From positions 619,285 to 683,284 of the forward strand of contig JH720339.1 in assembly GCA_000231825.2 (NCBI GenBank): 64,000 bases of DNA. Reading direction: 5' to 3'. The notes under the pieces are model-generated. The model had not been told where the DNA came from. It did no database searches and worked only from the letters and a program-made list of their open reading frames with translations. How positions within the stretch are numbered: position 1 is the stretch's first letter; every line of letters starts with the position of its first letter. The DNA is from Tetrahymena elliotti 4EA. Taxonomy: Eukaryota > Ciliophora > Oligohymenophorea > Hymenostomatida > Tetrahymenidae. Positions 50,929 through 61,656 of the stretch are shown piece by piece. A program made the translations under genes and the position numbers.

Positions 50929-52392
50929 TCAAGAGATATGGTCAATGTTGTTGCATGAATTTATTTTAGAAGAGCTATTAGAGGTAATCTAATTAACTTA
51001 TTCTAAGCACTTGTTAAGTTTAAGAGCTTTAACATCAAAATAAGGGGCTAAGGCAATTGCTAATTCAAATTATGTTTCTCCCTTTTCATCAAGTTTATAA
51101 TAACTGCTAAAATGGACATTCTTTTGGTATGGAAACTCAGATAACAAGTTTTTCAGGAGGACTAATGAATAAGGCCTAGAATAATCTATGTCTGTATCTT
51201 CTTTAAGCTCTCTGAAGAAGTTATATTCTCTCTCAATTGATTCATCTGTATCAACTTTAAAATCAATATTTTCAAGAAGATAAGGTACTTAATCAGTTTA
51301 AGTCTTTTTTTCTACATAAACTTTAAGATAATTTCTAAAATACTTATAGATCATCAAATGGATAGATGCAAAATCCTTTTCTTAATCATAAAAATGAAAA
51401 ATTCTAGTAAAACTCTCAAAAATGCAATTTGAATTTTCAGGTGTTACAATCTTTTTATTAGTTGAGTTAGATTGCTATTAGTTTGATATTGTGTGCTGTG
51501 AATTTTGAATATCTTGCATTTATTTATCAGTTAATGAAGGGATCTTTTCTAAAGAAGATAATTTATGCTGAGAAGAGGGCTTTTCATCTAATTATTCTAA
51601 GTTTATATTTTCATAGTAACGAAAGAACCCACTAATTATAGAGACTTCCAAATGGATTACTTTATGATGCTCGCTAACTTACTTGAAGAGTGATGGGTAC
51701 TTTTAAAATGCAAATAAAAACCCTTTCTTTTGTTTTAACTATCTAAGAGTTTACTATTTCGAAATATACTCTGATATCCTATTGTTATGAATAGTAACAA
51801 GCTCTATATTTTCAGGTTCTACTTTTACCTTTTGCTTTAAGACTTCAAGTATTTTAAAAAGCTAAGTTTCTTAGCCCATTTAAATATGATATTACATAGG
51901 TGTATCTGAAGAATCACAGAAAATAAAATAAATAGTTGTCAAAATTTAATGATTAGTGTCTATGTGCTCCATTAGAGATGAAGATAGCATTTTTTATGAA
52001 CAGTATTTGCAATTTGAAGTATTAAATTCACAATTTTCAATGTGCTTTAAATAGTTGCTATAATTGCATATTTCTTAGCATCTTTCATTTTCATTATCAT
52101 TTCTGCTATTTGGGCATTTTATTACAATATTATCTAAGATGGCATACAGAAGGGGATTTTTTATTTTTTCAAATTTGATTCCCTAACAACCTGATAAGCA
52201 TCTTTATTTACCATATTTCTCCCATTTTAAAATACATTGTCCACATCCATATATTGCACAGTTATTACATGCTAAAATAGGTTTCTGAATTAACCCTTTG
52301 CATATTGGGCAAATCAAAAACGAAATAAGCTCTTTAGCTTTATATGTAATTAAGCCTTCATCTATAAATCCTTTGTTATTTTAGTCATTCAT
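50929..52392 (-). CDS. RING and TRAF-type zinc-finger protein, probable E3 ligase
   Basis: ATG 52390-52392, TGA 50929-50931, one exon, 487 aa. Residues 28-69 form a RING-like finger in which all eight ligands appear to be Cys: ICPICKGLIQKP, ACNNCAIYGCGQC and RCLSGC. It is followed at about residues 85-150 by TRAF-type C2HC fingers (KCPNSRNDNENERC, CNYSNYLKHIENC, CKYCSQKMLSSSLMEH). This RING-TRAFzf order is typical of ciliate E3 ubiquitin ligases and of TRAF family N-termini. The remaining 330 residues lack a recognisable MATH domain; they are mixed polar and hydrophobic (for example FASIHLMIYKYFRNYLKVYV). The missing His of the classic C3HC4 pattern is the main oddity. The gene is head-to-head with the PAS membrane protein gene, 689 nt apart. 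Confidence 0.85.
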
Positions 52393-53081
52393 TGTAAAAT
52401 TACTGAGAATCTGACTTGTTTTATTAATTAAATTATTATTAAAACTTGATTCAATCTCAAAAAATTAGGAGTTTTTTTGCTTATAAAAACTAAATAACTT
52501 TTTGATGTTTTTTATCTAATTGATAAAGGTTCTTTATTAACATACAGCTTTTACTAACTTACACAGATGCTTATCAATTAATATTAAACAAAAAAAGGGA
52601 GTAATTATAATGATTTGAATTATCTAAAAAAAGGTTCTCATTCCTACTCTTTAAAAATAAAATAATATTTAGAAATATCAATTAATTTTTTTATAATTGA
52701 AATAAATATTCATATTATTTATTTATTCTGAAAATTATTTCTTTATTTTTATTGGAAAAATATTTTAAATTAAATTGAATAACAAATTAAATATTTTTAC
52801 ATTTTTAGAATTTTTTAAAACATATTTTTTTAAATAGCTAAAATCTTCTTGGAAAACACTTAACCCAATCTTGTTAAGTTATCTAAAATTTTAAATTACA
52901 TGAATTTTTTTTAGTAATAAAAAAGGAAGAAAAAAAAGTTTTTTAAATAAGCAAAAATAAACTGAAATAATAATAATCTAAACTTCTATCTACCAAATTG
53001 TAATTTAAAATTTTATTAAAAAAAAGCTTGAATAAAATAAATAGGTAAATAGACTGTAACAAAAGTAAAATTTGATAGAAA
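52393..53081. other. Divergent intergenic region
   Basis: 689 nt between the RING gene (-) and the first PAS membrane protein (+). It must hold both promoters. AT-rich; no element was recognised. Confidence 0.55.
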
Positions 53082-56000
53082 ATGGGGTAATTTAACTTTT
53101 TATAAGCATTTTAGGATACCGTCCTTTCAATTATTGAGGATAAACCCACATTTTAAATACCAAAAGTCATTTTTAAGTTTATAATTCTAATATCATTTTT
53201 GTAGATTCTACTTAATCTATTTAGTGACTTTAAGATAATCTCAGCTGATGAATCTAAATTATAGTCACTTTTCTACATCTGCGAAATGGCATCTATCGTT
53301 AATATTCTCAACCTAAAGAGAAGCGATGGCCTTTCAATACTTGTTTATATCATAGCTTAGCTTTTTATGGTAGCATATTTTTTTTATGTGATTTTACTAA
53401 CTGTATGTAAGGAATTTATGAAGGAATTTTATGCCCAAAATCAGAGAGCATTTGTGAAAATAAATGAATTTCTCAATATATACTTTACCTTTTATCTAAA
53501 TGTTTTTCTATCTTAGTTTATAGAATTGAACTGTTCATTACTCTTTTGTAGCAATAAAAGTATTCTATCAAATCAATATTCTCAGTACTAAAGTTCTAAG
53601 TCTACCTGCTAAATACCAACTTGGTAGATAATAGTTTCTATCATAGGATTAGCATTGGCAATTGTAACAGCTTTCATAACCAGTTATTACTTTAGAAACT
53701 ATGAATTTCTTGAAAAGAATGTCTTAAAAAGAAAGTCTACTTTTCTTTTTTAAATTTTGATTGTAGTCAGAATAGCTATATCTTTTGTTGAGTTTAATGG
53801 AAATTTGGATAGAGCCAAGGAAGCAAAGCATTTACTTAGCTAAATTTATGGATTTGTAAGCATAATAGACTACTTTGTTTCGATACCCTTTACGGATTAA
53901 GAAATTTCTAAATACTATCTGGTAGTAATAGCTTACTATGAAGGTATTGTAACATGCAGCAACCTTTTTTTACTAGGAGAAAATATAAACGGCCAAGAAA
54001 TGTTCTACATGTGTATCTTGAGTACATTAGTGTTTAGTACCACATTTCAAGCTGCTTTAAACTACTAATATGAGACTATTATGAATGGAATCTGGGAGTT
54101 AGAAAAAGTAATTACTAATTTAGATTACTATTTGGAGTAGATAATTTTGTTAGCAGAAAAGAGTAGTTAAGATGAAGAAGCTAAAATTAAATTGTAAAAA
54201 ATTTATAAATTACATAGAAATGGTTGCAAAATACAAAGCTGTATATGTCGCCAATATCCTTGCCTTAATATGAAAATTATAAATGATTTGAGCTCAAATG
54301 ATACTCCTGATGCTGTCAAAGAAACAACTGACAAAGAAATTAGTCATTTAATAGAAATTGATGTCAATATCAGAATAATTTACAAATTTGTAGATAGCAT
54401 ATTCTAATGGATGTTCTCATAAAAGTGCTTAAGTTCAAATACATAAGAATTCGAAAAGCTATCTCTTAAATATATTTCTTTTATGGAAAAATATTAGAAT
54501 AATTAGGTCAGAGCCTACTACGAATTAAGAGTATTGTAGCTCAAAAAAAGTACCTTTTCTATCTATTTTAAAATGATCACAAACATCATTAGCCAAAAAA
54601 TATAAGAGAACATAGAATCCTTGACTGACATAAGTGATTCTAAAGCAAATTCATTTTAAGGATAATAAAAAAGAAATTAGAAGGTGTCAAAATTTAATAG
54701 AGCTGTTAAAAGTGAACTCACTGTAAAGTCAATTATAGATGTGGAATCAGTATGTGGGAAATTCATACCTTTGTTTTTATAAGTTATAGACTGTAAGCAT
54801 GATCTTTGGGTAAAACTTTAAAACGGCTATAAAAATATGAATGACTTCTAAGTTGATGTTATTAAGCTTATGAAAAAATTGGACATGGTTAAGCATTTAT
54901 ATCTTAGAGAAATAAAAAAGTTATCATAAATAAACCCTGATATCAAAAATAATATATAATTTTAGAAGTTAACCCAAATATTTTATCTCTTTGTAGTTAA
55001 CGATACCATAAAATCTATCTAAATAGAAACTCAGATCATAGAATTAAAGAAACGGGATTCTCTTGCTGATATAGATTCACTTAAGAATGTTAGTTTGATT
55101 AAGGGAGACATTTGTGTTCTTGAAATAAGTCTCTCTGAAAATTTAGGAAAAATAGTAAGCAAAAAAGATGAAAAAACAGCTTCATTTTTTGGTTTCTCTT
55201 AAAAATAAGATTTTTTGAAAATAAACAATGTAAATGACTTAATGCCTAGTTTTATTGGAAGAGTTCACAATGATTTATTGAAAAACTTTATCTAAGGACA
55301 GTCAATAAGATCAAAAACCCAAAACACAACTTTGTATTCATTCATAAAGCTAAATGATGGATATATTTTTCCAGTCTAAATATAGTTTGATTACTAATTT
55401 TCTACTTCTTCTCAAGATTTTAGAATGAATGGAATTATTTTGAAAAACAGAGCTCAATAAGATTACATTATCTTTCATAGAAGTGGTAAAGTAGTGGCTA
55501 TGACGAAGCACATTGCTAAAATTATTTTTTAAGAGTTTAAGAGGTTACCGAGTGGAGATGTTGCAATTTAAAGGCTAAATGCTTTGTTGATGTTTCCTAA
55601 AATAGTAAAAAGAATCATCAAAAACAAAGATAATATAATTTTAGATTTAACTGAAAAAAGCATCTAAGATTAATAGCTTTTAGGAGATTCTAACTTCCTA
55701 GTTGGATCTAAATCTAAAAGTGCTTGCACGATGACCTCACTGTTTGAGGATTGTAGAGGATCAATGAAATTTACTTCAAATCCATATAGTGCTCAAAGGA
55801 AGTTCATAAATTATTTAAATAAAAAAATGCAAATGTCTTAAGGCTCCCTTAAAAGTATCTATAAATATGAAGAAATTGATTTGCTAGAAAAATCTAGTTT
55901 AAAGCTCTTGAAATAGTTTTAAGAATAAATTGTAGACTAAAGTACTTGTAGGAGTCACCATGATTCTTCTGAAAGACTTTTATCAGGAAAAGCTAGCCAA

Positions 56001-59000
56001 GCAAAAAATTTTGAAGATAAAAATTTGTTTAGTACCACAAAAGTGATACAAACAATAAACTCTTAAAACTCAAAATAGCTGTCCTCAATGGAATACAAAA
56101 TGAAATTTGAATATGGGCTTTCTTATTGCTTACTAAATTAAAAGAATAAGTAAGCAGAAACAAAGTATAACAACAAATTTATGAGTAATCAATATACATT
56201 AAATAATAATAAGCAAAAAGAATCAAAAGATTAATTAAAGGATATCTATTTTTAGATCAAGATAGAGAACATAACAACAAAATTCCGCCCAACTAAAAAA
56301 AAATACAAGCCTTTAGAAACATTCTAAAGAAATCTTATAAAATATCTGAAATCAACCACATCAATATTTTAGCTTTCAAACTAATTAGAAAAACTTCCTC
56401 TTCTTAAAAATGCATAGAATTCTGTTGCTATGGACACAACTGACAAAATTAAATAGAGTTTTTAAGAAAATAATAAAACTAACAATTATTATACCTAAAT
56501 GAGTGGTTAGGATAATTTAGCAAGATCATACTCAGCAAGGGAAGACTTTTTAAGTATTCCAAAAAAAATGCTACAACTCGTTTCTTCTTCTCAGTAACTC
56601 TCAGGTATTCTTTTTTTAACTTTATTTAATTTAAAGTAAATTGATTTTTTTCAATGTTTTCTATGTTGTTTTTGAAGTTTTTATAACAAATAAAAATTAC
56701 ATGTTCATTTATGAAATAGCCCAAGATGATGAGTAATTTGATTAGTAAAAAAAATATGAAAAAGAAGAAACGACAGAAAGAATGAATGGATCTTCATTTA
56801 AAAGCAGTAACACTAGTGAAGCTGATGAGAGTGATGCTCTGAGTGACGATATTGATTTTGATAAAGTTTATAATTAAGTAAATCATCAAATTAATACAAA
56901 TAAAAAGAGTAAAGAGGCAGAAGACTCTAACAACTCATAGCTTGATATTTTATTTAATAATTATTTTACTATGAAAAGCTAAATAATTCTAATAGATCCT
57001 AATTATTAAATAAAAAAAATACTATAAAAAAGAACTTTATGCAATGCTTTTAGTAGAGCTTTTGAGGTGGCTTTCACTGAAAGTGCTTTTAATATAGAAT
57101 TAGAAAAAAGAAATATGAAAGGATAAAAGTAAGAGGATGTCTTAAATTATTAGTAAATTAAATAAGAAGATATATAAATACCAATTACATTCAGAAATTA
57201 AATTGATAATTCAGTAATTGATGTTGGGATTGATAATATTCCTGTAAAAAATCTAGCTATAGTTGACAGTAATACTCATAGAGATGGGGTTAAATAGGTA
57301 TTCGTGTAAGACTTAGAGCAATAAAGTGTGTATAACTATTAGGAATATGTAAATAATTTTGATTAATAATACATAAATGAATTCCAAAATGCTAAAGATA
57401 ATTCACCTTATGCTTAACAAAATATTCTTGAATTATCTAAAACCTAAGAATTAGATAATAGTGCTGACTTCTATTAAAAATATACTGAATAAAAAGAAAA
57501 AATTTAAGATTAATCGAATTTAGATATATCAGCAAGGCCAATTTTAGACAAATCAAACTCTTAATTGCAAGATTTGAATATATAAAAAAAACTGTCAACA
57601 ATGGATGAGAGCTAGCTTATTCATTCAAGGCAGATGTCATTCTAGCATACAGGTATATTTATTTAAACAAATTCCCTTTCTTTTATTAAAATTATAAAAA
57701 TAAATAGAAACTATGATGGATTAGAAGATTAAATAAGATCAAAAAGACTAAGTTGGATATTAAATAAAAATAAATGAGAAAGTTGAAAATATTATGCTTT
57801 ATTCAAATTAGTAAATGAATTAAGGTAACTAAGGAGTCATGAATGTAAATAGTGCCAACAACTCATCTTAAAAGTAAGAAAATGAGGACATAGAAGACTC
57901 AAATGATGTAGCTTAAGAATAAGCAGTAGCTAAAATATTAAATCAGAAAGGAATGGTTACAGGGAAAAATAGTCTGCAGAGGGGAAGTGTTAATTCATCA
58001 ACAAGAAGCTCAAGTAGTTATGCAGGGTAATTCTTAAAAGGTAAATTAAATTTGTATAATTTTTTAACTTTACAAAATTTTAATATACAAAAGAAATATT
58101 AATCAAAGAGAAGATCCCAAAGCCTGGCCAGCAATATAAAATACTTTTGCTCATATTTTTTTTAACTTTTATAAGTTTAGACATTACAAATCTGGTCATC
58201 ATTTAGAATGATATGCAAGTATATTTTTTTTATTTATAAAATAAAATTTTTGATTTTTTAACCACTAATAAAGTACTCAAATGTTTTTGAAATTAATTAC
58301 CTAGCTTCCACTTTAAACATCTTTATTAGCACTTTATAACTCATTCTTAGTTAAATTTTGAATTCTTAATTTAAAGGAAAGAATTTATAAAAAGATAATT
58401 TTGAATAATTATTTTAATTCATTTTCATAGTATTTTGAAAAATACTTTCCTTTAAACTAAGAATTCAAAATTTAATAAGTTATAAAATACTAATAAAGAT
58501 TTTAAAGCTAAAAAAATTTATTTATTTTTAAAATTTGACTTTTTAATTATGATTTATTTTTTTATTAATTTTAATCTAAATTAACTATTTTTAAAATTTG
58601 ACTTTTTAATTATGATTTATTTTTTTATTAATTTTAATCTAAATTAACTATTTTTAAAATTTGACTTTTTAATTATGATTTATTTTTTTATTAATTTTAA
58701 TCTAAATTAACAAAAAGACATTTGCAAACAATGTAGTTATACTAAGATAGCCTCGTAGACTTTTAAGAGCTTTTGGAAAGGCTTTATTTGGGTATTACCT
58801 TTAACTAGAAATAAAGTTAGGATACTTGATAGATCCAGATGACACTATATTAAATGCTAGTAATAATTACATCAAAACTTCTATTAATGAATATAAAAAT
58901 ATTTCTGAGACCTTCAATGTTCAACTTATTTAAGTTTAACAAAAATTATTAGATTTGAATAGAACAGAATATTTTACATATTCTGTTTATGTTAAAAAGA

Positions 59001-60685
59001 AATAATAATTTTAAAATATTTCTGTAGCATTACAATATACATCATAGCAATAGTATCTTTACTAAATGAATCAATCTTTTTCAGAACCGATAAGAATAGA
59101 TTCGTTTTTGTATTTAAGGTAAAATTATTTTGATTTTAGTAACGAGGTTGTTGATACTGTTAGCTATTTAGTTAATGATACTATTAATTCCGTGAATAGC
59201 CTCACAAAAAAATTTTATATTGTCATTATTTGTGCTATTTTTGGTATCATTTTTGTTTCCTTAATCTCTATCCCTGTTCTGAAATCTATGAATTTCTATG
59301 AAGAGAAAATTATGATGATAGTAACAAGAATCAATTTTGATCAATCTGAAATGGAAAAAGCTAAGCTGCAAGTCTGCAAATAGCTTGTAAATGTTGATTA
59401 CATAGATTGGCTTAATTACAATTATTTTGACATATTTAATATGTAAGCCAAGCAAACCAGAGATATGAATTAATCTCAGTCTTCAAAGCATTATTCACAA
59501 TAAAATCAACTTTCACTACTAAGTTCTAAAAATAAAATAAAAAATGCAGCAAATGTTAGAGAAGCAAAAAAATAGTTGCAAGCATCTGGAGGATAATTGC
59601 TAGATACTAGTAACTTCTAGATGAATATGAATAGTACAGGGCAAATGGGCAAAAGTTTCTTTTCTTCTCAGCCAAAAATAAAAAACTAACTTCATTTAAC
59701 TAAATTCAATATGCAAAAACAAATTCTTTAGAATCAGAATGTGAACAGAAGTTAAGTGAATAAATCATAAGGCTAGTCCAACAAGTTTGGATCTTCAGCA
59801 GGAAATAATTATATGCTTCAATCTAAAATAAATGTATAGAATTTGAGAGTATTTGACAGATTCTTAACACTATTCATTTTAACTGTGCTTAATACCATAT
59901 TTTTTTTGATACTTATCATCTACTTAAGTTAAAGTAATGACTCACTTAAAGTGCCCGTTTTGATGAATTAAAGAAGTATCAATTTGCACATTATCATGGT
60001 GAATTTTAAAATTGCAACAGAGCTCTTATCTTTTGACTATTATGTAAGGGATAACCTTTGGCCAGACTATCAAGTAACAAATCTTTAAAAATATTTTAAC
60101 CAAATAAGTGCAAGTTTAGCTACCCTAAATAATATTCAAGAACAAAACACTGATATTATATATGGAAAAAATCCTTTTCCAAGTAGTGTAGTTTCTTAAT
60201 TAAAAGATATGTAAGAAGGAAGAGGTTGTTAATATTTAAAAACTTTTACTTGCAAGAATCCTAACTAAGAATTAGGAATAACTAATATTATATCACAAAA
60301 GAATAAATTTATTAATGAATACCCAGAAGTCTTAGACCCATCTAAAGCTCCAGTGGATTAATTATTTGTCTTTTTGAATGGATAACCTCATATAGAAGGA
60401 TTTGTAATGAGTTTTTAAAGTGAAGATGAACTATTTGATTTATACAGTGCTGCAATAAATTCTAGTATATCAACAGTATCCCTAAGTATATAAGATTTTT
60501 TACAAAGCTATTTGATATATGGAGGAGTTATTTTTGGAATTATTATATTCTTCACAATAATTATTCATTGGCAACTTCAATTCACTAGAATTTAAGAAAT
60601 GAATTTGCTTCTTACTATTATTCCAGAGGATAAACTGTAAGAAGAAGTAACACTTCACATGATTCGCTAATTGCATCGTATGTGA
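53082..60685 (+). CDS. Giant polytopic membrane protein with PAS-like domain (copy 1)
   Basis: Exons 53082-56604, 56720-57652, 57708-58040, 58094-58218 and 58718-60685 sum to 2,294 codons (2,293 aa). The N-terminal 360 residues carry about eight hydrophobic helices (for example VSIIGLALAIVTAFITSYYF). A Cys-rich motif CKIQSCICRQYPC follows (about residue 381). At about residues 690-830 comes a PAS-like sensor domain: NNVNDLMPSFIGRVHNDLL, then DGYIFPVQIQFDY and DYIIFHRSGKVVAMTKHI. The middle is polar and low-complexity. Four more helices lie near residues 1612, 1804, 2023 and 2237, with two large loops between them. This layout matches the expanded ciliate family of membrane PAS proteins (often annotated TmcB/TmcC-like). 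No kinase or cyclase domain is present, so the output is unknown. Intron 4 carries repeats (separate entries). Confidence 0.88.
58311..58507. repeat. Foldback (hairpin) element inside intron 4
   Basis: The left arm 58311-58381 (71 nt) and right arm 58445-58507 (63 nt) are imperfect reverse complements. Both read CTTTAAA...CTTTATTAG...TTTATAAC...AAATTTTGAATTCTTA...TTTAAAGGAAAG, separated by a 63-nt loop. The left arm has a few extra bases. This is a MITE-like or otherwise structured element lying wholly in the 499-nt intron 58219-58717. Confidence 0.82.
58524..58711. repeat. Three tandem copies of a 63-nt unit in intron 4
   Basis: The block AAATTTGACTTTTTAATTAT recurs at 58531, 58594 and 58657, exactly 63 nt apart, and the copies look identical over the whole unit. 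The array runs from just after the foldback element almost to the intron's 3' end (acceptor AG at 58716-58717). Confidence 0.93.
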
Positions 60686-61656
60686 ATTAAATATTATCAA
60701 ATTCAAAAATCTATATTGTTTTTTGGTATTTTATATGTTATCTTTTTTTTTAAAAAAATTTATATCTACTTGCAATTTATTTATTAAATTTAAATATATT
60801 TGAAAAACAAAAAAAACTGTTTGTTGAATTTGAAATAAAAGAAGAACGCTTTAATAACGATAAAAATAAAAATAAAAAAGGAATTTAAATTATATTTTTG
60901 ATAAAAATAAAGTTAAATCATATATAAGGTCAACTGAATAAATAAATTCCAAAGAAAATTTATGAATTATTAAATAAAATAATGAAGAAAGAGATTTTGC
61001 AATGTCTATGAATTGTATTATTTATCTTACCAAATAATCATTAATTTTGAAGATTGATACTATTACTATTCATAATATAAAAGAAAATTTATTAATCTAA
61101 TGGAGCTAAATTTTTAATAGGTATATCCGCTCATAAAAAATCAAGGAAAACATGTTTTTTATTAAAGATTCAAAATAATTTTATGGTAAAATTGAACAAA
61201 TTAGCAAAACTATGAAATCAGTTTCTAATTTTTATTATTTTTTAAAAATGTTGAAGAGTTTTTTCTACTTTTTCTAATTTTAAGTGTTTATTTGAATTTT
61301 TGAATGCATTTACACTGATTTTTATTTCTTTATAAACAGAAAAAATTAACTCCAAAATTTTTATTAAAAAATTTCAAATGAAATTATATTTTTGAATTGT
61401 GTAATCGTCAATAAAAAGCTTATTTACTAAAGAAGCATTTTTTTTTATTATTTGGTTTCTTCTATTGTCAAATTTAATATTCTTTTTATTTAAAAATACA
61501 AATCGATACATCAAATACTCAAAGTCTTTATTTTGATTTTGATTTTCAAGAAGTTAATTATTACTTTAAATCATACCTTAATTGCATTAAAAAAATAAGT
61601 ATAATAACTTAAAATACATAGTTAAGCTTTACTAATCATAAGAATAGCATAAGAAA
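60686..61656. other. Intergenic between tandem paralogues
   Basis: 971 nt between the two PAS membrane protein genes. AT-rich; I saw no copy of coding sequence or repeat that would mark the duplication edge. Confidence 0.5.
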
